Assembly: GCA_013359135.1 (NCBI GenBank)
Contig: JABWCN010000023.1
Location: 26,012-88,991, forward strand
Length of the DNA stretch: 62,980 bases
Direction: 5' to 3'
From: Pseudobdellovibrionaceae bacterium
GTDB lineage: Bacteria; Bdellovibrionota; Bdellovibrionia; Bdellovibrionales; Bdellovibrionaceae
Shown here piece after piece: positions 1 through 8,192 of the stretch (positions are counted from its first letter, which is position 1; each line of letters opens with the position of its first letter). The position numbers were made by a program, and so were the translations under genes. Under the pieces are notes generated by a model. The model worked only from the letters and a program-made list of their open reading frames with translations. It had not been told where the DNA came from and made no database searches.

Positions 1-562
1 CAGGTTCTCTATCAACAACAGTTCTATCAAGCCTAACTAAAGCATAGTCTTGATTTCTGCTGTAGCCACGAGCAACAACTTCTTTACAACTATAAACATC
101 ATTTTGAGCTAAATTTGTCGGTGGAACATTCTGATCTTGCATACGATAATTAAAAACAAAAGACTGAAAAGAACAATTGAACTCGTTCACACAATGACCT
201 GCTGTAGCCACCAAGTCAGGACCTACTAAAAAACCCGTACAATTAGCAGCTGTTGGCTGATTATAAAAAGGTTCTTCTTTGCATAGCTCCATGGATTCAC
301 CAAGAGTTGACTGTGAAATCTCGAATAGATTTTCTTTAAGAGTTAAGTTCGCGGTAGGAATCATAGCTACCGTCGCATTCATCGCAGTGACTAATCCTGG
401 AGCTGAAACTTGATATGCCTCCATGCGATCATCTTGCCCATAAATTACTTTTGGTCTCTTTTTGAAATTTTTTGAGTCTAAAGCCATTGCCGAATAGCTT
501 GAAAACCCAAAACTTAAAGCCAATACAGAATGAAAAATCCCCCCAAAAAGAATTCCCTTCAT
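1..562 (-). CDS. Trypsin-like (S1) serine protease, exported, 3' end outside window
   Basis: The gene starts at an ATG at 562 behind a GGAAGGGG ribosome-binding site and runs off the left edge, so only about 187 N-terminal residues are visible. The N-terminus is a signal peptide (MKGILFGGIFHSVLALSFGF and following). The sequence VATAGHCVN is the S1 active-site His motif, preceded by the usual NCTGFLVGPD strand. NQDYALVRLDR carries the expected catalytic Asp. The Ser motif (GDSGG) would lie outside the window, so activity cannot be judged. Several Cys residues (in LCKEE, NCTGF, GHC, FNC, YSC) suggest disulfides and periplasmic or secreted localisation. It follows sufE on the same strand, but a hairpin with a T-run separates them, so it is probably a separate transcript. 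The family call is firm; the substrate is unknown. Confidence 0.88.
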   Translation of the reverse strand, partial: MKGILFGGIFHSVLALSFGFSSYSAMALDSKNFKKRPKVIYGQDDRMEAYQVSAPGLVTAMNATVAMIPTANLTLKENLFEISQSTLGESMELCKEEPFYNQPTAANCTGFLVGPDLVATAGHCVNEFNCSFQSFVFNYRMQDQNVPPTNLAQNDVYSCKEVVARGYSRNQDYALVRLDRTVVDREP

Positions 563-580
563 GCTTTCCCCTTCCTAGGA

Positions 581-610
581 AAAATAAAAATCAAAGCTCA
601 TCATGAGCTT
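581..610 (-). terminator. Weak intrinsic terminator between sufE and the protease gene
   Basis: On the minus strand a short hairpin (AAGCTC, loop ATGAT, GAGCTT; 594-610) is followed by TGATTTTTATTTTT. It lies downstream of sufE and directly upstream of the protease ribosome-binding site. It could be a terminator or an attenuator in the protease leader. The stem is only 6 bp. Confidence 0.4.
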
Positions 611-686
611 AATTAAAATTTTTAATATTATTCTATTAGAAAATATTTGTTAGTTTGTAGCAAAGGATTTACCACACTCAGACTCA

Positions 687-1166
687 TTAATTATTTTTAT
701 TATTCAAATAATTAAACGCTAAAGCGTAATTATAAATTTGCTTAATCATGGAGTTGAAACCATTAGCCCGTGAAGGAGACAGATGACTTTTAAGACCAAT
801 TTTTTCAAAAAAAGAAAGATCTGCCTTTAGAACATCAGACGGACTTTGGTCATCATAAAGCTCTAACAACAATGAAACTAGACCCCTCACAATCAAAGCA
901 TCACTATCACCTTTTAACAATAAACGCTTTGTTGTTGGATCCACACTGGCAACTAACCACACTTGTGACTGACAACCTTTGATTAAATTTTCTTCCACTT
1001 TAAGATGAGCCTCAAGGGCTGGGAGTCGTTTTCCTTTATCGATAATCAGCTTATAGCGAGCTTCCCAATCAACTTCATTTTGAAATTCATTGATTAGCAC
1101 TTGTACTTTATCTTGGATCGTTTTTCTTGCACCCGAAGGATTATTTTTATTCATTTGTTCTGACAT
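687..1166 (-). CDS. sufE: SufE-family sulfur acceptor protein
   Basis: This 159-residue protein resembles SufE/CsdE, which accepts persulfide sulfur from a SufS-type cysteine desulfurase and passes it to Fe-S cluster assembly in the cytoplasm. The visible family core is WEARYKLIIDKGKRLP, then KVEENLIKGCQSQVWL, in which the Cys of GCQSQVW is the sulfur-accepting residue. The first 20 or so residues are a polar extension. The start at 1166 overlaps the end of the upstream gene by 16 bp, which suggests translational coupling. An alternative start is the fifth codon (1154). No sufS or other suf gene is visible here, so the desulfurase partner must be encoded elsewhere. Confidence 0.88.
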   Translation of the reverse strand: MSEQMNKNNPSGARKTIQDKVQVLINEFQNEVDWEARYKLIIDKGKRLPALEAHLKVEENLIKGCQSQVWLVASVDPTTKRLLLKGDSDALIVRGLVSLLLELYDDQSPSDVLKADLSFFEKIGLKSHLSPSRANGFNSMIKQIYNYALAFNYLNNKNN

Positions 1167-1993
1167 ATTTCTATTTTATCCCTAGCCTCTAGCAATTTCT
1201 GCAACAAATCAGTCCCCAGAGCTCCTTGTATTTCTTTTATTTGCTTTAAAGGAAGCTCGTCAACAAATTCTGCAGCTTTTATATAGAATTCTTCTTCTTT
1301 TTGCCAGTAATGCTTCCACAATTTCTTGGCCTGAGGGATTGGTAGACTCTTCTGTCCAAGTAATTTTTTTAGGTTCATCTGATCTGGGTCGATATTAAGA
1401 AAATCTAGTTGTTCTGAAAGCTCTCTAGGAGAATAATCGTGGTAAACTAAAACTTCTTCAGCTAAAGCCATTTCCAAGTAACTTAAATAATCCTCTAGAT
1501 GTTTCCAGAACAACTGACCTTTCTGCGCATAACTAGATTTACAATAAAAACTAGTACAAACACTTCCGCGAAAACGCCAAATTCCACAGCTCTGAGTTGC
1601 AGTTTGATAATAAGGACATAACATCTTTTCTGATTTTCCAAAAATTTTGTCTTTATTATCTAAAAACTCCTTCTGATACCAAGGCGGTGCCACCAAACCT
1701 ATTGGAAGTGCAAATCTTTTTTCTTTGATCATTCTTCTTAAAAAGACTTGTGCGTTTTGATAAGACTCACTTTTTTGCTTAAGGATATAGCCTATGGTGT
1801 AGTTTGGCAAAAAAGGCCAAAAAGTACAGCACTTTAAATGCGCTTCATACTTTTTGGGCGCCTCTATGCACTGGTGGCAGGTCGCTTTCTTTTCCTCAAT
1901 GTCAAACTCCCAAAAAGAGTCTCTCTTGCCATAATTTCCTGGAACATTAAAAAATGCCCGATAATGATCGGGCATTAGGTATTTCATCTTCAT
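1151..1993 (-). CDS. Cysteine-cluster protein of unknown function
   Basis: A cytoplasmic-looking protein of about 280 residues with no signal peptide. Its Cys residues are grouped: CHQC, then KCCTFWPF about 20 residues on, then CPYYQ...CGIW...SVCTSFYCK near residue 130. This resembles the CxxCxxCC-type metal or Fe-S clusters of the YkgJ (UPF0153) group, but I cannot assign it firmly. It overlaps sufE by 16 bp, so a role connected with Fe-S metabolism is a reasonable guess. No Shine-Dalgarno decides the start. A TTG at 2008 and ATGs at 1993 and 1987 are all possible; I give the first ATG. Confidence 0.6.
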   Translation of the reverse strand: MKMKYLMPDHYRAFFNVPGNYGKRDSFWEFDIEEKKATCHQCIEAPKKYEAHLKCCTFWPFLPNYTIGYILKQKSESYQNAQVFLRRMIKEKRFALPIGLVAPPWYQKEFLDNKDKIFGKSEKMLCPYYQTATQSCGIWRFRGSVCTSFYCKSSYAQKGQLFWKHLEDYLSYLEMALAEEVLVYHDYSPRELSEQLDFLNIDPDQMNLKKLLGQKSLPIPQAKKLWKHYWQKEEEFYIKAAEFVDELPLKQIKEIQGALGTDLLQKLLEARDKIEICQNK

Positions 1994-2051
1994 AATTTTA
2001 CATTTCAAATTTTAACATTTCAAATGTCTAACTTTTTAAACCTTTAAAACA

Positions 2052-3515
2052 TTAAGAGGCTGATTTTTTTCTTTCATCACTAGCCGATGCTAGTTCCATT
2101 ATTTTATCACCGATATTTTCCAAGGGCAATACAAACTCTGCAGCTCCTCGCTCGACCGCTTCCCTAGGCATTCCGTAGACCACACAAGTTTCTTTATTTT
2201 GAGCTATGGTTCGAGCTCCCAGTTTTCTGAGGTTAAGTAACTCCCTAGCTCCATCAGCACCCATACCTGTAAGGATAACTCCTACAATTTTATGATAATC
2301 TTGCTTAGCTACGGATTGAAAGAAATAATCTACACTTGGCTTATGACGATTAACGGGTTCATCATCTGTTATCACAATTTTACTTACATTACCTGCTTTC
2401 TTAATAGCCATTTGCTTACCGCCTGGCGCAATGTAAATGGTATTTTTTTTGACTTCATCGCCGTCTTTAGCTTCAAAAACATCATGAGGTAAAATGTCAT
2501 TCAATCTTTTAGCAAAGGCAGTTGAAAATACTGGCGGAATATGTTGAACCACCAAAATTGGAGGAGTTTCCTTTGGTAAGGTCAAAAATACTGACTTAAG
2601 AGCTTCAGTTCCACCTGTTGATGAGCCAATAACAACAATGGATTGAGCATCTAAATTATAAGAGGTATTCTTTTTAACTAGGTTTCTAGACGGAAAGGTG
2701 GTTCTTAGTTTTGTTTCTACCGAAACTAAACTAGCATTCTTCACTCTTTCAATAATCAAGGGTGCAACGAGATCAAGTTCTTTTAAAGTGGGTTTTTGTA
2801 TATAATCAACCGCTCCACCTTCAAGAGCATTAAAAACCTGAGGCCCTTCTTCCTGGCTGATTGAACTTATCATGACAATTGGTACCTTGTAGGTTGGAGC
2901 TAGTTTTTTTACCAACTGCACTCCATCTATATGTGGCATATGAATATCCATAGTGATAACATCTGGCTTATGGGTTTTATACAACCCCTCTGCTTCTAAA
3001 GGATTTTCACAGGTAGCGACAACTTGAATATTTTTATCTTTTTTAAAAATCATACTTAACAACTGAATGATTGTTGCGGAATCATCAACAATCATAACTT
3101 TGATAATTTTATTTTCTAATTTATCTTTTTCTTGAGGGGTCACCTCTATGGAGGAATTTTCTTTGGAAAGAATTAACTTATTTCCATTTTGAGTATAGTA
3201 GACTTCAAAGTCATTCTCTCTGATAACTTGATTCAATAATTTCATATTCTGAGTTTTAACAAAAGCAGCAATTTCTTCTAACGGTTTTTTGGGACCAATC
3301 ATCTTTAAAGACAAATCTACTTCATTACAATTAAGTTTAGATTTAACCTCTGCTAGCATGTCCTTAAATGAGTTCAAGCTCATATCATGCAACAATGTAA
3401 GCAGACTCTTCTTTTGTGCTGCCTCGAAATAAAAAAATAAACTCTGATGCATTTTTAGATGAATCGTTTCAACTGCTAAACCTTGAAAAACTTCAAACTT
3501 AAATTTAGAATTCAC
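2052..3515 (-). CDS. cheB: CheB methylesterase with receiver domain and degenerate CheD-like N-terminus
   Basis: A chemotaxis receptor methylesterase/deamidase of 487 residues, well above the usual 350. A receiver domain spans about 138-255 (MIVDDSATII; phospho-acceptor Asp190 in VITMDIHMPHIDG). The CheB catalytic domain follows, with Ser299 in IGSSTGGTEAL, His325 in VVQHIPP and Asp421 in LTGMGADGA, so the triad is intact. Residues 1-128 are extra. Their pattern (LSLKMIGP, then an Asn-rich helix, then FEVYYTQNGNKLIL) resembles the C-terminal half of CheD, but the CheD catalytic Cys is absent. The GTG start has an AAGGGG site 5 nt upstream. It is the last gene of the chemotaxis operon, 13 nt after cheR. 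Confidence 0.93.
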   Translation of the reverse strand: MNSKFKFEVFQGLAVETIHLKMHQSLFFYFEAAQKKSLLTLLHDMSLNSFKDMLAEVKSKLNCNEVDLSLKMIGPKKPLEEIAAFVKTQNMKLLNQVIRENDFEVYYTQNGNKLILSKENSSIEVTPQEKDKLENKIIKVMIVDDSATIIQLLSMIFKKDKNIQVVATCENPLEAEGLYKTHKPDVITMDIHMPHIDGVQLVKKLAPTYKVPIVMISSISQEEGPQVFNALEGGAVDYIQKPTLKELDLVAPLIIERVKNASLVSVETKLRTTFPSRNLVKKNTSYNLDAQSIVVIGSSTGGTEALKSVFLTLPKETPPILVVQHIPPVFSTAFAKRLNDILPHDVFEAKDGDEVKKNTIYIAPGGKQMAIKKAGNVSKIVITDDEPVNRHKPSVDYFFQSVAKQDYHKIVGVILTGMGADGARELLNLRKLGARTIAQNKETCVVYGMPREAVERGAAEFVLPLENIGDKIMELASASDERKKSAS

Positions 3516-3527
3516 AATAACCCCTTA

Positions 3528-5435
3528 TTACGACTTCATATCATCAGATTTAACAAAAAAATCCTCACTCACAGAAAGATAAGAATTTAAAGGAACAACA
3601 GCTTGAGCTACTTCTTTAAGTTCCGCATAAAACTTATTGTTAACTCCGCTACCATGTTCTTCTAAAGTTAAATGCAAAGGATGAATTTCCTGAATCGAAC
3701 TCAAGATCTTTTTGCTTGGCATCCCCATGACTGCCACCGATACTTTTTTTCCTTTAATTAACTGCGCCCATTTTTTGAAATTCGTATCTAAATCAGTAAA
3801 ATAAATTTTTTTATCTTCTATTTGATTTATCTCTGGCAACAACTGCGTAGAAATAGTTGTTTTTGTCTTAAATTTTTCAAAAAGCGGATTTAATGCTTCA
3901 TAAACACCATCATAAACAAAAATTGTAGCTGGATCCTGTGCATGTAAAGCCTTCAAAAAATCAAAAGTCATCTTAGTACTTGGAGCTGATAAGTTCGCAA
4001 AAACAATTCTGAGTTTTTCAGCAGTGTTCTTAATCTCATATTTCTTCCTGAAAGAATTATCAATTTCTGAAACTTTTTTGTTTTTATGTTTAAATTGAAA
4101 AGAAAGTTTCAATTTTGAACGAATCTCATCTGAACGTTCTTCTAAATTAGCCATTGTTGGCTTCTCAATATAATCGCTAGCTCCAAGTTCTATCGATTTC
4201 ATTGCTGTATCACTATTTTCCCTATTGATACTAGAAATCATAATTACAGGGGGGTGAGAGTCATTCATTTGGGATTTTAAATAACTAATTCCATCCATTT
4301 CTGGCATATGAATATCTAACGTTACCAAGTCTGGTTTTAAATCTTTTACTTTTTGAATAGCTTCTTTCCCATTTAAGGCCGTACCAACCACTTCAAAGCC
4401 GAAATCTTTCGTTAAGATTTTCTTAAGCAATGTGAGTATAGTTTGAGAGTCGTCGACACACAAAACTTTTAACATAGCAGGCATTTGAAAAATAGGTGTT
4501 AATGGCTTAACTATAGGAGCAGCTGGTGCAACAATAGAAGGCGCAGAAACAGCAGAGTTCGTTTTTGTTTTTGCCATATGTGAATACACACTTGGCCCCA
4601 CATAGTTTACATTCTCTACGATTCCATTTAAAGACTCAGAAATACCGATAAAGAACATACCTTCGGGATGAAGGTATGACATCAATTTTTTGGTGATATT
4701 TTTGATCTGATCCATATTAAAATAAATAAAAACATTTCTACAAAAAATAATATCAAATTTTCTATTTTGTGGAAGTTTGATATCATTTAAATTTTCCACA
4801 CCAAAAGAACATGGCTTTTTTAAATCATCTTTTATCTTTGCAAAATGAGCAATTTGCCCTGTGCCTCGAACCCAATTGCTTCCAAGGTACTGCATAGGAA
4901 TTTTCTTGACCTCATCCCAAGGATAAACTCCGTTACTAGCAAATTTAACACTTTCGGGATCAATATCGGTACCAAATATTTGATAGTTAAAATCTGGAGC
5001 TACTTGTTTTAGATAAATATTTAAAAACATAGATAAAGAATAAACCTCTTGTCCTCTAGAGCAAGCTGCAGACCAAATGTTTATAACCTTTTCACCTCTA
5101 GCCCTGGCACGATCAACAATCTCAGGAAGATGAGACTCTAGATATTCAAAATGATTAAACTCTCTAAAAAAATAAGTATGATGGGTTGTCATCAAAGAAA
5201 CTAATTTTTCAGTTTCAGCAATTTTGTGGGCATTAAAATAAGTCAAATAATCAGAAAAACTGGGAATCCCCAATTTTATCATATGAGACTTAAGTCGATT
5301 TTCAACCATGGAAACCTGTTTTTCACCTAATTGAATTCCAGTTGATTGATTCACTACTTTAGAAATCTCTACCAAAACTTTTTTAATATCTTCTGAACTT
5401 TCAACGATTACATCTTTTAACTTAACTTGTCCCAT
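3528..5435 (-). CDS. cheR: CheR methyltransferase fused to a receiver and a pseudo-CheB domain
   Basis: A 635-residue fusion. Residues 1-285 are a CheR SAM-dependent methyltransferase (HHTYFFREFNHF, WSAACSRGQEVYSL SAM loop, FCRNVFIYF), which would methylate MCP glutamates. A Pro/Ala linker leads to a receiver domain at 321-445 (LCVDDSQTI, Asp374 in VTLDIHMPEMDG, Lys in YIEKPT). Residues 474-625 align by eye, segment by segment, with the CheB catalytic domain of the neighbouring gene. However, the Ser loop reads FANLSAPST, the His position reads FVYDGVY, and GMGADGA is replaced by GMPSKKI, so all three catalytic residues are gone. It sits 32 nt after the MCP and 13 nt before cheB. It is probably a phosphorylation-controlled methyltransferase with a non-catalytic CheB-fold module. 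Confidence 0.9.
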   Translation of the reverse strand: MGQVKLKDVIVESSEDIKKVLVEISKVVNQSTGIQLGEKQVSMVENRLKSHMIKLGIPSFSDYLTYFNAHKIAETEKLVSLMTTHHTYFFREFNHFEYLESHLPEIVDRARARGEKVINIWSAACSRGQEVYSLSMFLNIYLKQVAPDFNYQIFGTDIDPESVKFASNGVYPWDEVKKIPMQYLGSNWVRGTGQIAHFAKIKDDLKKPCSFGVENLNDIKLPQNRKFDIIFCRNVFIYFNMDQIKNITKKLMSYLHPEGMFFIGISESLNGIVENVNYVGPSVYSHMAKTKTNSAVSAPSIVAPAAPIVKPLTPIFQMPAMLKVLCVDDSQTILTLLKKILTKDFGFEVVGTALNGKEAIQKVKDLKPDLVTLDIHMPEMDGISYLKSQMNDSHPPVIMISSINRENSDTAMKSIELGASDYIEKPTMANLEERSDEIRSKLKLSFQFKHKNKKVSEIDNSFRKKYEIKNTAEKLRIVFANLSAPSTKMTFDFLKALHAQDPATIFVYDGVYEALNPLFEKFKTKTTISTQLLPEINQIEDKKIYFTDLDTNFKKWAQLIKGKKVSVAVMGMPSKKILSSIQEIHPLHLTLEEHGSGVNNKFYAELKEVAQAVVPLNSYLSVSEDFFVKSDDMKS

Positions 5436-5466
5436 TAACCATCACTCTTTCTTTTAGGTTTAACTT

Positions 5467-7689
5467 TTAAACTTCTTCAAATCTTGGATCATTAGCACTT
5501 GGCACAGAATCTCCAGAAACAGAAACCTTGCTTACTGAAGACCCGGCAGGCTCTACTTTTTCCATAGGTAAAGGTTTAGCTACAACATTCAAAGTTTCTT
5601 TCTTTTTAAAAGCCAAAACTTTCTTATTTTCATGTTTCTCTTTTTTTGGTTTTTCTACTTTTTTGGGATTCACTTCTAATTTAGATGAATTTGAATTACT
5701 TCCTTGCACAACATGAACCAAAGCCTCTACTTGCTCTTTTAGTTCCTGTGATTTAGAATTAACCTCTAATGAAGAATTATTTGATTCTTGAGAAATTTTT
5801 GAATTTTCTGAAGTTGTTATGTCAAGCTGACCCATGGCTTTAGCTATTTCTTTAATTCCATTCGATTGTTCTTCTGAAGCCCTAGCAATTTCAGAAATCA
5901 TTTCATCAACCATTTTTACATTCTTCGCAATATCCTCTAATGCTTCATTACATTCACCAGCAGTTCTTTTACCTAGAGAAACTTTTTCTCTAGATCTAGA
6001 AATTAACTCTTCAACACGGCTTTCAGTTTCTTTAACAATTTGCGAGGTTTTTCGCTGACTTTCATCAAGTAGTGTTGAAATTTCTTTAGCTGCATTTCCA
6101 CTCATTTGTGCTAAATTTCCAACTTCTTCAGCTACGACAGCAAACCCTTTTCCATATTCACCAGCTCTAGCTGCTTCAACTGAGGCATTAAATGATAATA
6201 GTTTTGTTTGGAAAACAATCTCGTTGATTACTTTCGTTTTATTACCAATATCTGAAATGAGTTTCACAATTTCATTGATCTTTTCATTATTAACTTTCAT
6301 TTGATCTGCAATCAAATCATTAGACTGAGAAATTTCATCGATGGAATTTAACATGTTAACAACAGTCTGTTTTCCCTGATTGGTTGCTTGTAAACTATCA
6401 CCAGAAACAGCTTTTGACTGTTTAGAAGCTTCCGTGTTTTTCTCTACAGTAGCACTGATCTCATCAACAGCTGCCATCGTCTCCTGAATTGCACTTGCTT
6501 GCTCTGTCGATGCCTCGGAAAGTTTAGTGCTTTGAATTGTCATGTTTCCAGATGTAAAGCTTAGGCTCTCAGCGCTTTTATTTAATAAAATACTGATTTG
6601 AGCTAGTGATTTAGCAATCTGGTTCCCAAAGAAATAAGTCACCACAAATCCAAGTAACAATACCGTAGCAAATACCACGTAAAATAAGTTAAATAGCTTA
6701 TTTACTGCAGACATAAGCTCGGCCTTATCTTCTCTAACCATTACACCCCAGCCAATAGCATCTACGATTTTAGGCCCACTGACTTTAGCATAACCAACAA
6801 CTTGCAAGATCCCTTTTCTAACATGTGTTGCCTCTTTCACACCTTCAATATTATTAACCAAATCCATCGCTGGACCTAGTTTTTTTTCAGCAAGATTTAG
6901 TTTAAAAATGTCATGCTCTGTATCGTATTCAACTTCAGTTTTAAAGTTATTTTTAGCTGGGTCATAATCTAATAAAACCAGCCCATTTTTATCAATCAAC
7001 GTGATCTCAAGATTCTTGTAGCCAACTGCACTCAGTTCGGAATAAACTCTTTGAATTGACTCCTCTACCCATTTAGTCGTTGAGCGGTTTGTAATAACCC
7101 CAATGACTTCCCCTTTAGAGTCTTTTATTTGGGCTGTGAAACTAACCCCAATTTTATCTGTACCTTGAGCTAACTTTCTGATGGGATCGAATTGAAATTC
7201 TTCAACAAGAGTACCAGCAAAATTTTTACTTTTATCTTCTGTGAATTCACCTTTTATAGCTTTTTTAAACCATGAGGTACTGCTATAATTTAATTTTTCA
7301 AGAACTTCTGTTTTTAAAGGTTTTCCAGAAACATCTTTAGTGTTAGCAGCAACAAACTTCCCATTTTTATCAACTACTAAAATCACATCATAAAGACCAT
7401 ATAATGCCACATATTCATCTAAAACTTCTGACATTTTGTGTTTATCAAAACTTCTAACAGTTTCATTCAGAGCAAAAGCTTGAACATCTCCGTATCTTTC
7501 ATAAAATTGATCCTGAATATAAAAGCTAATCGTTTCTGAATTAGCTCTTATCGTATCATACTTACCCTGGACGTATTCGCCTTTGAAATTTTGAAATAAA
7601 AGAAAATTAATTGTACCTAATACTAAAACAATTAAATTCACTACAACTAAAATTTTTATCCTTAACGAAAACCTATTAAAAAACTTCAT
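5467..7689 (-). CDS. Methyl-accepting chemotaxis protein with dCache-like periplasmic sensor
   Basis: A 740-residue inner-membrane chemoreceptor. TM1 is near 11-29 and TM2 near 334-357. The roughly 300 residues between them look like a double-Cache (PAS-like) ligand-binding region (for example [18 protein letters not shown] and [16 protein letters not shown]). No clear HAMP domain is visible after TM2. The cytoplasmic signalling hairpin is conserved ([20 protein letters not shown]). A basic, low-complexity linker of about 80 residues ends in DPRFEEV, which resembles the aromatic C-terminal tethering peptides that recruit CheR/CheB, although the last residue is Val. It lies between cheW and cheR in the operon and has an AGGGGAAG ribosome-binding site directly before the ATG. 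Confidence 0.95.
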   Translation of the reverse strand: MKFFNRFSLRIKILVVVNLIVLVLGTINFLLFQNFKGEYVQGKYDTIRANSETISFYIQDQFYERYGDVQAFALNETVRSFDKHKMSEVLDEYVALYGLYDVILVVDKNGKFVAANTKDVSGKPLKTEVLEKLNYSSTSWFKKAIKGEFTEDKSKNFAGTLVEEFQFDPIRKLAQGTDKIGVSFTAQIKDSKGEVIGVITNRSTTKWVEESIQRVYSELSAVGYKNLEITLIDKNGLVLLDYDPAKNNFKTEVEYDTEHDIFKLNLAEKKLGPAMDLVNNIEGVKEATHVRKGILQVVGYAKVSGPKIVDAIGWGVMVREDKAELMSAVNKLFNLFYVVFATVLLLGFVVTYFFGNQIAKSLAQISILLNKSAESLSFTSGNMTIQSTKLSEASTEQASAIQETMAAVDEISATVEKNTEASKQSKAVSGDSLQATNQGKQTVVNMLNSIDEISQSNDLIADQMKVNNEKINEIVKLISDIGNKTKVINEIVFQTKLLSFNASVEAARAGEYGKGFAVVAEEVGNLAQMSGNAAKEISTLLDESQRKTSQIVKETESRVEELISRSREKVSLGKRTAGECNEALEDIAKNVKMVDEMISEIARASEEQSNGIKEIAKAMGQLDITTSENSKISQESNNSSLEVNSKSQELKEQVEALVHVVQGSNSNSSKLEVNPKKVEKPKKEKHENKKVLAFKKKETLNVVAKPLPMEKVEPAGSSVSKVSVSGDSVPSANDPRFEEV

Positions 7690-7718
7690 CTTCCCCTACT
7701 TCCTTACCTATTCTTTAT

Positions 7719-8192
7719 CTATGCCGCTGCTTTTGTTGCACTTTTGCTAATTACTGACTTATCTTCTTGAGAGAGTGTTTTAAAAATATCAAGTAACAAC
7801 ACTAAGTGTTCATTTTTTCTAAACACACCAGTGATGTACTCAGTACTTTTTGAACTTTCAATCATAGGCTTTTCTAGAATATCTGAATTTTTTATAGCTA
7901 AAACTGAAGTTACAGAATCAACAACCACACCTAAAAAGTGATTTTTTAGATCCAAGATAATCACCGATGTTTCTTCCGTGTTTTTTGTGTTGATAGAAAA
8001 TTTTTTTCGTAAATCTATTACCGAGATAACCTGTCCACGAAGGTTCATAATGCCTAAAAAATGAGGGGGAGTATGTGAAATAGGTGTTGTCTCTGGAACT
8101 GCTATGACCTCTTTTACTGATAACAAAGGAATCGCAAATTCCTCTTCACCAAGAGAAAAATTTAAATATCTATTGACTTCATCTTGACTCAT
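7719..8192 (-). CDS. cheW: CheW chemotaxis coupling protein
   Basis: A 157-residue single CheW domain that links chemoreceptors to CheA at the inner membrane. It shows the family pattern LNFSLGEEEFAIPLLSVKEV, TPPHFLGIMNLRGQVISVID and VDSVTSVLAI. The start codon overlaps the cheA stop in an ATGA at 8189-8192, so the two are translationally coupled. The MCP gene follows after 26 nt. Length and motifs are typical, and a short Ala-rich C-terminal tail follows the domain. Confidence 0.97.
   Translation of the reverse strand: MSQDEVNRYLNFSLGEEEFAIPLLSVKEVIAVPETTPISHTPPHFLGIMNLRGQVISVIDLRKKFSINTKNTEETSVIILDLKNHFLGVVVDSVTSVLAIKNSDILEKPMIESSKSTEYITGVFRKNEHLVLLLDIFKTLSQEDKSVISKSATKAAA

Noticed and set aside
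2292-2492. Open frame on the plus strand inside cheB
   Set aside because: Shadow of a conserved gene; no ribosome-binding site or coding pattern.
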